In this document: in pieces, positions 16,970 through 25,449 of the stretch
Layout of the letters: every line of letters starts with the position of its first letter
How positions within the stretch are numbered: the first letter of the stretch is position 1
Assembly (NCBI GenBank): GCA_041752235.1
Contig: JBGSHM010000007.1
Span: forward strand, 13,637-77,636
DNA: 64,000 nucleotides
Direction: 5' to 3'
Source of the DNA: SpSt-398 sp041752235
GTDB taxonomy: Bacteria; Bacteroidota; Bacteroidia; Chitinophagales; Chitinophagaceae
Notes under the pieces: generated by a model
Seen by the model: only the letters and a program-made list of their open reading frames with translations
Database searches by the model: none
What the model was told of the DNA's origin: nothing
Made by a program: the position numbers and the translations under genes

Positions 16970-17725
16970 ATGGCACAAGTAAAAGAGTATTCTGTAGAAG
17001 AAAAGTTGATCTCCCTGGTCAATCTTCAAAAAGTAGAGTCCAAAATCGATGAGCTCGGAATCCTGAAAGGGGAACTTCCCATGGAAGTGGCCGATCTGGA
17101 AGATGAATTACAAGGACTGAATGCCCGCCAGACCCGCATCGAGGAAGAGATCAATGGCATCACTGAATTCATTGAGCAGAAGAAAGAAGCCATCAAAGAG
17201 GCACAGGCACTCTCCAAAAAATACGAGAAGCAAAGCACCAACGTAAAGAATAACCGCGAGTTCGAAGCGATCAATAAAGAGATCGAGATGCAGGAACTGG
17301 AGGTGAAACTCGCCGAAAAGCATATCAAAGACGCGAATGAAGAGATCGCTGAGAAAGCGGTGCTCCTCGAAAAAGCGAAAAAAGCCATCGGGGCAAAAGA
17401 ATCCGTTCTTACCGGCAAGAAAGAAGAACTGGAGAAGATCATTAGTTCCACTGAAAAGGAAGAAAAGCATTTTAGTAAAATGGCTTCAGAAGCACGTAAC
17501 CAGGTAGATCCCCGCTTGTTGGCCAGCTACGAAAAGATCCGCAACAGCTATCGCAACGGATTGGCCGTGGTGCAAGTGGAAAGAGATGCTTGTGGCGGTT
17601 GCTTCAATGCCATTCCTCCCCAAAAGCAAAGCGAGATCCGCCAACGCAAAAAGATCATGGTCTGCGAAAACTGCGGTCGTATCCTCGTGGATACCGAACT
17701 GCATGATGGCGTAGAAATCAAATAA
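16970..17725 (+). CDS. Coiled-coil protein with C4-type zinc ribbon
   Basis: 251-residue protein of the family of CT398-like zinc-ribbon proteins. Residues about 15-190 form a long, highly charged antiparallel coiled coil; the C terminus carries a zinc ribbon CGGCFNAIPP ... VCENCGRILVD with two CxxC pairs. Homologues have been proposed to act in flagellar/sigma-54 or nucleic-acid contexts, but the role in Bacteroidota is unknown. Start ATG 16970 (MAQVKEYSVEEK) is preferred to the upstream extension, which overlaps the Nif3 stop. Likely cotranscribed with the Nif3-like gene and closed by the terminator at 17753. Confidence 0.85.
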   Translation: MAQVKEYSVEEKLISLVNLQKVESKIDELGILKGELPMEVADLEDELQGLNARQTRIEEEINGITEFIEQKKEAIKEAQALSKKYEKQSTNVKNNREFEAINKEIEMQELEVKLAEKHIKDANEEIAEKAVLLEKAKKAIGAKESVLTGKKEELEKIISSTEKEEKHFSKMASEARNQVDPRLLASYEKIRNSYRNGLAVVQVERDACGGCFNAIPPQKQSEIRQRKKIMVCENCGRILVDTELHDGVEIK

Positions 17726-17752
17726 ACCGAATTTCTCTTTTTTTTATTTTTT

Positions 17753-17779
17753 CTCCACGCCGCAAGCGTGGAGTTTTTT
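17753..17779 (+). terminator. Rho-independent terminator after the zinc-ribbon gene
   Basis: Stem CTCCACGC (17753-17760), loop CGCAA, stem GCGTGGAG (17766-17773), then TTTTTT. Confidence 0.9.
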
Positions 17780-17817
17780 ATTTTTCCCACTTAGCGGGAA
17801 GGATTAATTTGCGTGTC

Positions 17818-19473
17818 ATGCTCGTTCGTTTATCCATACAGAACTACGCGATCATCGACACTCTCGATATCTCCTTTTCTCCGCAATTGAATATTATCAC
17901 CGGGGAAACAGGCGCGGGCAAGTCCATTATCGTTGGCGCCTTAGGATTGGTGCTGGGCGACCGGGCAGATACTTCGGTTTCTTATAATAAGGAACGGAAA
18001 TGTGTAGTAGAAGCTTTATTTCATCCTGCCGACCCCAAAAAAACAAAAGCCTTTCTTCTGGCCAATGAACTGGATGAAGGGGATGACCTGGTATTGCGGA
18101 GAGAGATCAGTCCCGCCGGAAAAACCAGGGCCTTTATCAATGATACACCTGTCAATCTTACTCAACTCCGGGAGCTTAGCCAATTGTTGGTTGACCTTCA
18201 CCAGCAGTTTGATACGCTGGAATTGGGTGAATCCGGGTTTCAGCGGGAGGTACTGGACGCCCTCGCCGGACAATGGGAAGCCGTAAATGCTTATCAAAAG
18301 GTGTACAATCAATGGCAACTGGTTCGTCACGAACTGGCCGGATTAAAAGAAAAACAGTCCGCTTTCCAAAAAGAATATGATTATAACCAGTTCCAGTACC
18401 AGGAATTAGCTGACGCCCGTTTCCAGGAAAATGAATTGGAAGAAGCCGAATCCGAGCTGAATATGCTTACACATGCAGAGGGTATTCGCCAAACGCTTGA
18501 TGGGGTTAACCAGGTATTACAGGAAGGAGAATCCCCGGTGGTTCAGCAATTGCGCGCCTTGCAGCATCAATTACAGGGATACGCCGATATGCTTCCTGGT
18601 CTGCCGACCCTTTTGACACGCCTGCAATCAGCCTATGTGGAAGTGCAGGATATCGCGGATGAATTGGAGCGGATCGGTAACAAGGTACAGGTTGATCCCC
18701 GCCGCATGGAAGAACTGAATGAGCGGATGTCACTGGGTTATCGACTCCTGAAAAAACACGGGGTGAAAACCACGGCTGACTTAATACAGATCCGGCAGGA
18801 ATTGGAAGGAAAGCTCGGCGCGGTTTTGCAATTGGGTGATCAGATAAAAGAAAAGGAGAATGAGGTGTTGGAATCGGAAGCCAAAGCCCAACAATTAGCC
18901 AAATCACTTTCTGCTGCCCGAAAAAAGCAGATCAAACCCCTTGAGGAAAAGGTGAACCAGATGCTTGCCCAGGTAGGTATGCCCAATGCGCGACTGAAAG
19001 TGGAAATGAAGACGGGTTCCTTGCAGGCCAGTGGCTCCGATGAAGTCGATTTTCTTTTTGATGCCAATAAAAGTCAGCAATTCCTTCCGGTAGGTAAGGT
19101 GGCCAGCGGTGGTGAGCTAAGCCGGTTGATGCTTTGTATCAAATCACAGGTGGCCCGTTCCATGAACCTTCCCACTCTCATCTTTGATGAAATAGATACC
19201 GGTATATCCGGAGAAGCGGCGCGGCAGGTAGGCATTATCATGAAAGATCTGGCCATTGCCCGTCAGGTCATTTCCATTACGCATCAACCTCAGATCGCAG
19301 GGAAAGCCCACCGACACTTTTTTGTTTATAAAGAGATCAAAGGAGATGCGGTACGCACCAGCATCAAAGAACTCAGCATGGACGAACGGATCACCGCCAT
19401 TGCCAAAATGCTGAGTGGTGAAAAACCCACCGCTGCCGCCATGGAGAATGCCAGGGAAATGGTCGGTAATTGA
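17818..19473 (+). CDS. recN: DNA repair protein RecN
   Basis: SMC-like ATPase acting early in double-strand-break repair. 551 residues. Walker A GETGAGKS near residue 31, long central coiled coil (about 150-350), ABC signature ASGGELSRLML near 425 and Walker B LIFDEIDTGISGEAA near 450, all as in RecN. Start set at ATG 17818 (MLVRLSIQNYAI), the conserved N terminus; a TTG three codons upstream lies within a TTAATTTG promoter-like box (17804-17811), 6 nt before the ATG. The stop is 32 nt before fabI. Confidence 0.97.
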   Translation: MLVRLSIQNYAIIDTLDISFSPQLNIITGETGAGKSIIVGALGLVLGDRADTSVSYNKERKCVVEALFHPADPKKTKAFLLANELDEGDDLVLRREISPAGKTRAFINDTPVNLTQLRELSQLLVDLHQQFDTLELGESGFQREVLDALAGQWEAVNAYQKVYNQWQLVRHELAGLKEKQSAFQKEYDYNQFQYQELADARFQENELEEAESELNMLTHAEGIRQTLDGVNQVLQEGESPVVQQLRALQHQLQGYADMLPGLPTLLTRLQSAYVEVQDIADELERIGNKVQVDPRRMEELNERMSLGYRLLKKHGVKTTADLIQIRQELEGKLGAVLQLGDQIKEKENEVLESEAKAQQLAKSLSAARKKQIKPLEEKVNQMLAQVGMPNARLKVEMKTGSLQASGSDEVDFLFDANKSQQFLPVGKVASGGELSRLMLCIKSQVARSMNLPTLIFDEIDTGISGEAARQVGIIMKDLAIARQVISITHQPQIAGKAHRHFFVYKEIKGDAVRTSIKELSMDERITAIAKMLSGEKPTAAAMENAREMVGN

Positions 19474-19505
19474 ACTTTGCCTATTTTAGCCCCAAATTAA
19501 TCGCT

Positions 19506-20321
19506 ATGAGCAACAACCTCCTGAAAGGAAAGAAAGGCATTATTTTCGGCGCCCTGGATGAAAAATCCATCGCCTGGAAAACGGCATTGAAATGTTATGA
19601 AGAAGGTGCCCAGATCGTATTGACCAATGCCCCTGTGGCCTTACGCATGGGTGAGATCAATAAACTGGCAGAAACCTGTGGCAATGCCCCCGTGATCGGA
19701 GCGGATGTTACCAACATGGAGGATCTCAAAAATCTCTTTGAAAAATCAGTGGAACATTTTGGTGGAAAGGTGGACTTTGTCCTGCACTCCATTGGTATGA
19801 GTCTGAACGTCCGCAAAGGCAAGCACTATACTGAAATGAATTATGAATGGAACCAGAAAACACTGGATATTTCGGCTATGAGTTTGCACCGCGTACTACG
19901 TACGGCCTGGGACCTCGATGCTATCTCTGACTGGGGTAGTGTGGTGGCACTGACCTATATCGCAGCGCAACGTGTATTCCCGGATTATAATGAAATGGCG
20001 GATGCCAAAGCCTTACTCGAAAGCGTGACCCGCAGCTTTGGTTATCACTATGGTGTTCGAAATAAAGTGCGGATCAATACGGTGTCCCAATCACCCACGC
20101 GCACCACTGCCGGTAGTGGTGTAAAAGGTTTTGATGGATTCATCAACTATGCCGAAAAAATGAGCCCGCTGGGAAATGCCTCCGCGGAAGATTGTGCCAA
20201 CTACTGTATGCTCCTTTTCAGCGATATGACCCGAATGGTTACCATGCAAAATCTATTTCATGATGGCGGATTCTCCTTTACCGGTGTTACAGGGGAGGTC
20301 ATTGCAGCCATGGAAAAGTAG
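19506..20321 (+). CDS. fabI: Enoyl-[acyl-carrier-protein] reductase (NADH), FabI type
   Basis: Last reductive step of each fatty-acid elongation cycle. 271 residues, short-chain dehydrogenase fold. The nucleotide-binding stretch GIIFGALDEKSIAWKTAL, the DFVLHSIGMS segment and the active-site motif with Tyr-x6-Lys (YNEMADAK) are present; FSDMTRMVTMQNLFHDGGFS is the usual C-terminal cofactor-binding part. Start ATG 19506 (MSNNLLKGKKG) is the conserved one; the frame runs upstream to 19470 over the recN stop. A TATTTTAG box at 19483-19490 may provide its own promoter. Confidence 0.95.
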   Translation: MSNNLLKGKKGIIFGALDEKSIAWKTALKCYEEGAQIVLTNAPVALRMGEINKLAETCGNAPVIGADVTNMEDLKNLFEKSVEHFGGKVDFVLHSIGMSLNVRKGKHYTEMNYEWNQKTLDISAMSLHRVLRTAWDLDAISDWGSVVALTYIAAQRVFPDYNEMADAKALLESVTRSFGYHYGVRNKVRINTVSQSPTRTTAGSGVKGFDGFINYAEKMSPLGNASAEDCANYCMLLFSDMTRMVTMQNLFHDGGFSFTGVTGEVIAAMEK

Positions 20322-20369
20322 GGGAGGTCGTTTTATATTGAACTTTGATGTCAATATCGATTATTAATA

Positions 20370-20422
20370 TAAATTATTGATTATTAAGTGATAATAATTA
20401 ATAATTTATAATCAATAATTTA
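20370..20422. repeat. AT-word inverted repeat (TAAATTATTGATTAT)
   Basis: Left arm from 20370 and right arm ending at 20422 are reverse complements over 15 bp, with an 18-20 nt spacer that is also AT-word rich. Same word family as 1766-1850. It lies between fabI and the glycosyltransferase gene. Confidence 0.7.
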
Positions 20423-20467
20423 TTTTGTATTGAAAAAATCCCCTATTTTGCCGCCTTACCAGTTACT

Positions 20468-21238
20468 ATGATTTTAGGCAAAAAAGTGGTGGTTGTCTTG
20501 CCGGCCTATAACGCGGCCCGTACGATCGAAAGAACGTATAAGGAGATTCCCATGGATATCGTGGATGAAGTAGTGTTGGTGGATGACCGGAGTAATGATG
20601 AAACGGTACAAGAAGCGGAAAGATTAAATATCCACCACATCGTTTGCCATGAAAAGAACCTGGGTTATGGCGGCAATCAAAAGACCTGTTACAATAAAGC
20701 ACGTGATCTGAATGCTGACCTGGTGATCATGCTCCATCCCGATTACCAGTATAGTCCAAGACTGATACACAGCATTGCTTACCTGATCGCCCATGATATT
20801 TTCCCGGTCGTACTCGGCTCGCGGATCCTCGGAAAAGGTGCCTTAAAGGGAGGAATGCCTTTTTACAAATACGTTTCCAATCGTATCCTGACTTTTTTTC
20901 AAAATATTTTGCTCAATCAGAAGCTTTCCGAATATCATACCGGATACCGGGCCTTTTCCCGGGAAATACTGGAATCGATTCCCTACGAATCCAATTCGGA
21001 TGATTTTATTTTTGATAACCAAATGCTGGCGCAAATATCCTATCGGGGTTACCCGATTGGTGAGATTACCTGTCCCACACGTTACTTCAAAGGTTGTTCT
21101 TCGATTAACCTTCGCAGAAGCATGGTCTATGGGCTGGGTGTACTGAAGGTGAGTATGCAATACCGCATGGCCAAATGGGGTTTGATAAAACCCGCCTATT
21201 TAACCTTTTCCGAGAACGAAGGCCTTCTGAAAAAATAG
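20468..21238 (+). CDS. Family 2 glycosyltransferase, dolichyl/undecaprenyl-phosphate hexose synthase-like
   Basis: Soluble-looking GT2 enzyme of 256 residues, GT-A fold. Motifs: VVVLPAYNAARTIERTY at the N terminus, VVLVDDRSNDETVQEA (about 37-52), and MLHPDYQYSP near residue 90 in the metal-binding loop. Overall pattern resembles DPM1-like enzymes that charge a polyprenyl phosphate with a sugar. The neighbouring convergent gene is an ArnT-like GT39 membrane transferase, which uses polyprenyl-phosphate sugars, so the two could act in one glycosylation path; this is inference. A CTATTTTG box at 20451-20458 may be its promoter. Its 3' end overlaps the convergent gene by 43 nt. Confidence 0.88.
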   Translation: MILGKKVVVVLPAYNAARTIERTYKEIPMDIVDEVVLVDDRSNDETVQEAERLNIHHIVCHEKNLGYGGNQKTCYNKARDLNADLVIMLHPDYQYSPRLIHSIAYLIAHDIFPVVLGSRILGKGALKGGMPFYKYVSNRILTFFQNILLNQKLSEYHTGYRAFSREILESIPYESNSDDFIFDNQMLAQISYRGYPIGEITCPTRYFKGCSSINLRRSMVYGLGVLKVSMQYRMAKWGLIKPAYLTFSENEGLLKK

Positions 21239-22857
21239 AAGCCATTCTTATGGTAAAGAAATTCCGCATCGGGCATATCCTTCCCGATGTATTTTACCGA
21301 TTGCACCTTAGAGGAAAAGTATAAAGGTTTGTCCAACGAACCATGATACAACCAGTCTCGGTCATGATACTGTGTATCTGTTGGCGGACGCATTTTACCA
21401 TAGAAGTAATAGGTGTAGGTCTTAAACCCATATGACATATAATAAGCATCCTTGTCCTGGCAGGATTCCCAAAACTCAACATGCGCCCGTTGACTAATTG
21501 CTTCGATGCGATTGATCAGGAAGAAAAGCACAGCCTGGATATACAAAGCCGTACCAAAGAACAGCAGGAGAAAACGTGTGCCGGCACGCCATTTTTTATT
21601 TCCCCAAACAAATAGCACTAATACCAGCAACAGCAGGATACCGGGCATGGCTTCCCAACCGGTCCAATGAATCACCGCTTCCAGGTTTTCGGAGGCAAAA
21701 GCGTCCTTGCTAAACAATGGTTTTATCTGATCAAGGTGCATGCCTCCCCAGGTGATAAGAATAGGGAAGAGAATAAAAGGCAGGGCTGAAAAGAGTAACG
21801 AAAATTTCATCCATTTAGGAAGGGCTACTCCCTGGTACAAGATGCCATAAAGCGACCAGGCAGCTAAAAAACTCAACGGAAAATAAGTCAGCGAAGAGTA
21901 GTGAACGATCTTGGTGGTGACGAGGCTAAAAAGAACCAGCACGACTGTAAAAAGGACCTTCATCCACAATAGAAATCGTTGTTCTGTTTCGCTCGCAGAT
22001 GTTTTTAACCGCCATCCATGAATGAAAAAAGAGGAGGCCGGGAAACACCCAAAAAACAGGACCACAACATGGTAGAGAAAAAATCCTTTTTGTCCGGCAT
22101 CTGGTGTGGTGAGCAGGGCCCATTGGCGGATCGTGAATTCCTGTATAAAATCGGGGCCATTTTGAAAATAATTAAACGCAAACCAGGTGGCTGTTGTGGC
22201 CAGGGTAACCAGCAACCAACCAAGCAGGAGTGGAAAGGAAAGCGGAAAGCGGAAGCGTTTCAATACCGTTAGTACAGCGATCACCAATCCGGGTATGAGC
22301 AGTCCAACAGGGCCCTTGGTCAAAATGGCCAGTCCGGTAAATACACCTCCGGTGATGACCCACCATACCGCAGTCTTTTTTCTTTGAACCTCTTGTCCGG
22401 CATTGAACAAAGAAATTAATCCGGCAAAAATGAAGAAATTAAAATAGGGGTCAATGATCCCTGATTTAAAATAAAGATGAGGGAGCAGACTTCCCCAATA
22501 GGCCAAAGCCCAGAGAAACCCCAGCCGATGGTCTTTGAGCTTTTTTCCGATATAAAATAAAAAAGGGAGTACAAGCATTCCCAGCAGGGCATTGGGGAGG
22601 CGGGCGGCGAATTCATTCACGCCAAAACACTTCATGGACAGCGCCTGAAACCAGAAGAACAAGGGTGGTTTTTCGGTAAAGGACGTAAAGCCCATTTGGG
22701 GTTCCGCCCAGTTACCTGTAGCTATCATCTCTCTCGCGATCTCGGCAAAATTGATCTCATCCCAATCAAACAAATGGGCATTTCCTAAAAAGGGGATAAA
22801 ACATATGGCGGCCAACAAGGCCAGCAGGGGACCGGTATATCGCGAAAGCTGGGTCAA
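21196..22857 (-). CDS. ArnT/GT39-like polytopic glycosyltransferase
   Basis: Inner-membrane transferase of about 553 residues with around ten to twelve membrane helices. The first periplasmic loop has FDWDEINFAEIAREMI, with the acidic residues that are catalytic in ArnT/PMT enzymes, and FTEKPPLFFWFQAL shortly after, the second family hallmark. Such enzymes move a sugar from polyprenyl phosphate to lipid A or protein. The frame stays open to 22953, but that part overlaps the terminator of the upstream gene, so I prefer the TTG at 22857 (TQLSRYTGPLLALLAAI); the start remains uncertain. It overlaps the GT2 gene tail to tail by 43 nt. Confidence 0.82.
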   Translation of the reverse strand: MTQLSRYTGPLLALLAAICFIPFLGNAHLFDWDEINFAEIAREMIATGNWAEPQMGFTSFTEKPPLFFWFQALSMKCFGVNEFAARLPNALLGMLVLPFLFYIGKKLKDHRLGFLWALAYWGSLLPHLYFKSGIIDPYFNFFIFAGLISLFNAGQEVQRKKTAVWWVITGGVFTGLAILTKGPVGLLIPGLVIAVLTVLKRFRFPLSFPLLLGWLLVTLATTATWFAFNYFQNGPDFIQEFTIRQWALLTTPDAGQKGFFLYHVVVLFFGCFPASSFFIHGWRLKTSASETEQRFLLWMKVLFTVVLVLFSLVTTKIVHYSSLTYFPLSFLAAWSLYGILYQGVALPKWMKFSLLFSALPFILFPILITWGGMHLDQIKPLFSKDAFASENLEAVIHWTGWEAMPGILLLLVLVLFVWGNKKWRAGTRFLLLFFGTALYIQAVLFFLINRIEAISQRAHVEFWESCQDKDAYYMSYGFKTYTYYFYGKMRPPTDTQYHDRDWLYHGSLDKPLYFSSKVQSVKYIGKDMPDAEFLYHKNGFYFFRRPSFSEKVK

Positions 22858-22921
22858 AGCAGAAAATTTGGTGATCGTTATTATTGACGATGGATGGGAA
22901 GATAAGGGAAATGAGGCGGGC

Positions 22922-22951
22922 AAAAAAAAGACCGCTTCGAAGGAAGCGGCC
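22922..22951 (-). terminator. Rho-independent terminator after the DUF2795 gene
   Basis: On the minus strand CCGCTTC (22949-22943), loop CTTC, GAAGCGG (22938-22932), followed by a run of eight T (22929-22922). It lies 35 nt after the DUF2795 stop. Confidence 0.85.
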
Positions 22952-22986
22952 AATCAGGTGTTCGGGTTCCGGAAATGATCCGGAGA

Positions 22987-23211
22987 TCAGTATTCGTCTT
23001 CGTTGAAAAGAAAATCTTCCTGAGAAGGGTAGTCAGGCCAAATGTCTTCAATGCTCTCATACACTTCGCCACCTTCGTCTTCCAACTCCTGCAGATTCTC
23101 CACCACTTCAATCGGTGCACCGCTACGGATCGAGTAGTCGATCAGCTCATCTTTAGTGGCCGGCCAGGGCGCATCTTCCAGGTAGGAGGCTAATTCTAAG
23201 TTCCAAAACAT
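22987..23211 (-). CDS. Small acidic DUF2795 protein
   Basis: 74-residue strongly acidic protein conserved in Bacteroidota (MFWNLELASYLEDAPWPATK, then ELIDYSIRSGAPIEVVENLQ and IEDIWPDYPSQEDF). The length, the APWPATKDELIDYA-like core and the NEDEY end fit DUF2795. No function is known; the helical core resembles small regulatory proteins. It has its own promoter box at 23279-23286 and terminator at 22922-22951, so it is a single-gene unit. Confidence 0.85.
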   Translation of the reverse strand: MFWNLELASYLEDAPWPATKDELIDYSIRSGAPIEVVENLQELEDEGGEVYESIEDIWPDYPSQEDFLFNEDEY

Positions 23212-23278
23212 GGCTATATAGGATTTAAAGTTTTAATAATCAATGGGTAAAAAGAAACCGGGTACTCCAAATTTTCGG

Positions 23279-23286
23279 CAAATGTA
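23279..23286 (-). promoter_or_regulatory. -7 box TACATTTG for the DUF2795 gene
   Basis: TACATTTG on the minus strand (23286-23279) matches the consensus and would give a leader of roughly 60-65 nt, long compared with other genes in this window. Confidence 0.5.
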
Positions 23287-23427
23287 GCTTTAATAACGAA
23301 TTTTCCAAATCATTAGTTTCAACATTCCCCTCAAGAGATTCCTAAAATCAGTCCAACCCTTTTTCGCTATTTTGTGAACAGATCGGTCTGATCATTCAAT
23401 TGATTAACAGAAAGGAAAAGATGCTGC

Positions 23428-24078
23428 ATGTTATCGGGTAAAAATTTATTTAAAAGTTATGGCTCCCTTCCGGTTGTAAGGGGGGTGGATATCCAGGTAA
23501 ATAAGGGGGAGATCGTAAGCATTGTGGGTTCCTCCGGGGCGGGAAAAAGCACCCTGCTGCATATCCTGGGATCCCTCGACCGACCCGATGAGGGCGAGGT
23601 CACCCTGAATGGCACTTCCCTGCATGCCCTTACGCCCCGGAAACTGGCTGCTTTTCGCAACTGTCATATCGGGTTTATCTTCCAGTTTCACCATTTACTA
23701 CCTGAGTTTAGTGCCGTGGAAAATGTCTGTATTCCTGGTTGGCTTTCCGGTGAGAAAAAGAAGGAAACTGAAAAAAGGGCCATTGAATTACTTGAACTTT
23801 TGGGGTTGGGACAAAGGCTGGAAAACAAACCCAATCAACTTTCGGGTGGGGAACAGCAACGGGTAGCCGTGGCCCGTGCTTTGATCAATCGGCCGGATAT
23901 TGTTTTTGCGGACGAACCCACCGGTAACCTGGATAGTATCAATGCAGGGGAACTTCATCAACTTTTTATCCAGTTGCGTGATCGGTTTCAACAAACCTTT
24001 TTGATCGTTACCCATAACGAAACACTCGCCGCCAAAAGCGACCGTGTCCTTTACATGAAGGACGGAAAGATCAATTGA
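23428..24078 (+). CDS. LolD/MacB-type ABC transporter ATP-binding protein (stand-alone)
   Basis: 216-residue ATPase. Walker A GSSGAGKS (about 32-39), Q-loop IFQFHHLLPEFSAVENV, signature LSGGEQQRVAVARAL, Walker B DIVFADEPTGNLDS and the H-loop VTHNE. The ADEPTGNLDS Walker B and the short length put it in the LolD/FtsE/MacB group that drives lipoprotein release or mechanotransmission through FtsX-like permeases. No permease is adjacent, so the partner must be elsewhere. AAAGGA about 8 nt before ATG 23428 is a rare Shine-Dalgarno-like match here. It converges with the adenosyltransferase gene. Confidence 0.9.
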   Translation: MLSGKNLFKSYGSLPVVRGVDIQVNKGEIVSIVGSSGAGKSTLLHILGSLDRPDEGEVTLNGTSLHALTPRKLAAFRNCHIGFIFQFHHLLPEFSAVENVCIPGWLSGEKKKETEKRAIELLELLGLGQRLENKPNQLSGGEQQRVAVARALINRPDIVFADEPTGNLDSINAGELHQLFIQLRDRFQQTFLIVTHNETLAAKSDRVLYMKDGKIN

Positions 24079-24085
24079 CAGGGGA

Positions 24086-24637
24086 TTAACGTGGCTTCCA
24101 GGGAATCTCCGGCGTTTGGGTAAGATGTCCGGCATAGCGCGCCAATACAAAAAGATAATCACTTAACCGGTTGAGGTATTGTATCACCAGGGGTGCTACT
24201 TCGGCGCTTTCTTCCTGTAGCCTGACCACGCAGCGTTCGGCCCTTCGGCCTACACAGCGGGCAATATGAAGCTGGGATATAGTGGGGTGTCCGCCAGGAA
24301 GAATAAAATTTTTCATTTCAGGCAGCACCGATTCCATCCGGTCGATCTCATTTTCCAATAAGGTGACATCTGATTCTTTCAGATCGGGTAAACGCAGTTT
24401 GGGTTCTTTTTCAGGATCACAGGCCAGCGAGGAACCAACGGTGAATAATCGGTCCTGGACCTCCAGCAACTGACTACGCGAGGCCTCATCCGTTAGTAAA
24501 TCCCGGCATAGACCGATATGGGAGTTCAATTCATCCACCGTACCATAGGCTTCTATACGCAAATGGCTCTTTACCACTTTGGTGCCACCAAGCAGCGAAG
24601 TGGTTCCTTTATCTCCGACACGGGTATAGATCTTCAT
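24086..24637 (-). CDS. PduO-type cob(I)alamin adenosyltransferase
   Basis: Transfers the adenosyl group of ATP to cob(I)alamin to form coenzyme B12. 183 residues, all-helical trimer family. N-terminal ATP-binding motif TRVGDKGTTSLLGG, then VDELNSHIG, and the C-terminal IARCVGRRAERCVVRL with the Arg residues of the active site, followed by YLNRLSDYLFVLAR. Start ATG 24637 (MKIYTRVGDKG) is the conserved N terminus; the open frame upstream lacks similarity. No cobalamin synthesis genes or B12 riboswitch are visible, suggesting salvage for a B12 enzyme elsewhere. Confidence 0.93.
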   Translation of the reverse strand: MKIYTRVGDKGTTSLLGGTKVVKSHLRIEAYGTVDELNSHIGLCRDLLTDEASRSQLLEVQDRLFTVGSSLACDPEKEPKLRLPDLKESDVTLLENEIDRMESVLPEMKNFILPGGHPTISQLHIARCVGRRAERCVVRLQEESAEVAPLVIQYLNRLSDYLFVLARYAGHLTQTPEIPWKPR

Positions 24638-24726
24638 TGACATTTCCTGACTGTATTGGTCTGTGACAACAAATATCCCCAAAGAAAGGTTGAATGAAGG
24701 GGGGAATGAGTGAAAGTTTTACACAA

Positions 24727-25437
24727 TCAATGATGAATATGAATGCCCAGGTTCTCATTTTTCTTATCGCTTTCGATCATTCCGTCACGGAGACGCACGA
24801 TGCGATGGGCATGATTGGCAATATCTTCTTCATGGGTAACAAGCACGATGGTATTGCCATCGGCATGGATCTTATCAAAGATCTCCATGATCTCGTAGGA
24901 AGTTTTGGTATCCAGGTTACCGGTAGGCTCATCGGCCAGGATCAGGGAGGGGTTGTTGACCAGGGCCCTTGCGATGGCTACACGTTGACATTGTCCACCC
25001 GATAATTCATTGGGCTTATGATGCGAACGGTCGGTCAGGTTCACGAGGTCCAGCACATGTAGGGCTTTTTCATCCCGTTGCTTTTTACCGATACCGGAAT
25101 ACACCAGGGGCAGGGCCACATTTTCCAGCGCCGTGAGACGAGGGAGCAGGTTGAACTGTTGGAATACAAACCCGATCTCTTTATTACGCACTTCAGCCAG
25201 GTCATTGTCCTGCATCTTGCTTACATCCTTTCCATTCAGGATATAGGAGCCACCCGTTGGGGAATCGAGACATCCGATGATATTCATCAAGGTACTTTTT
25301 CCCGAACCCGAAGGACCCATCAACGCCACATATTCATTGCGCAAAATATCCAGGGAAATGCCTTTGAGAACCGGCAATTCCATTTTCCCCATGAAATAAC
25401 TCTTGAGAATGCCTTCGAGGTGAATAATGCTGCTCAT
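24727..25437 (-). CDS. LolD/MacB-type ABC transporter ATP-binding protein
   Basis: 236-residue ATPase, paralogous to the one at 23428. Walker A GPSGSGKS, Q-loop VFQQFNLLPRLTALENV, signature LSGGQCQRVAIARAL (Cys replaces the more common Gln after GGQ), Walker B LILADEPTGNLDT and H-loop VTHEE. The YFMGKMELPVLKGIS opening is typical of MacB-type ATPases. A permease gene is not adjacent. It is 12 nt downstream of gatC on the same strand, so probably cotranscribed with it. Confidence 0.9.
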   Translation of the reverse strand: MSSIIHLEGILKSYFMGKMELPVLKGISLDILRNEYVALMGPSGSGKSTLMNIIGCLDSPTGGSYILNGKDVSKMQDNDLAEVRNKEIGFVFQQFNLLPRLTALENVALPLVYSGIGKKQRDEKALHVLDLVNLTDRSHHKPNELSGGQCQRVAIARALVNNPSLILADEPTGNLDTKTSYEIMEIFDKIHADGNTIVLVTHEEDIANHAHRIVRLRDGMIESDKKNENLGIHIHH

Positions 25438-25449
25438 GACTATTGTGGA

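Noticed and set aside
22858..22953. N terminus of the ArnT-like protein starting at ATG 22953
   Set aside because: This ATG lies close to the terminator stem of the DUF2795 gene and the extension reads through intergenic sequence; a TTG just before the first membrane helix is preferred, though not certain.
24638..24726. Cobalamin riboswitch before the adenosyltransferase gene
   Set aside because: No B12-box-like sequence or extended structured leader; the gap is only 89 nt up to the next gene.
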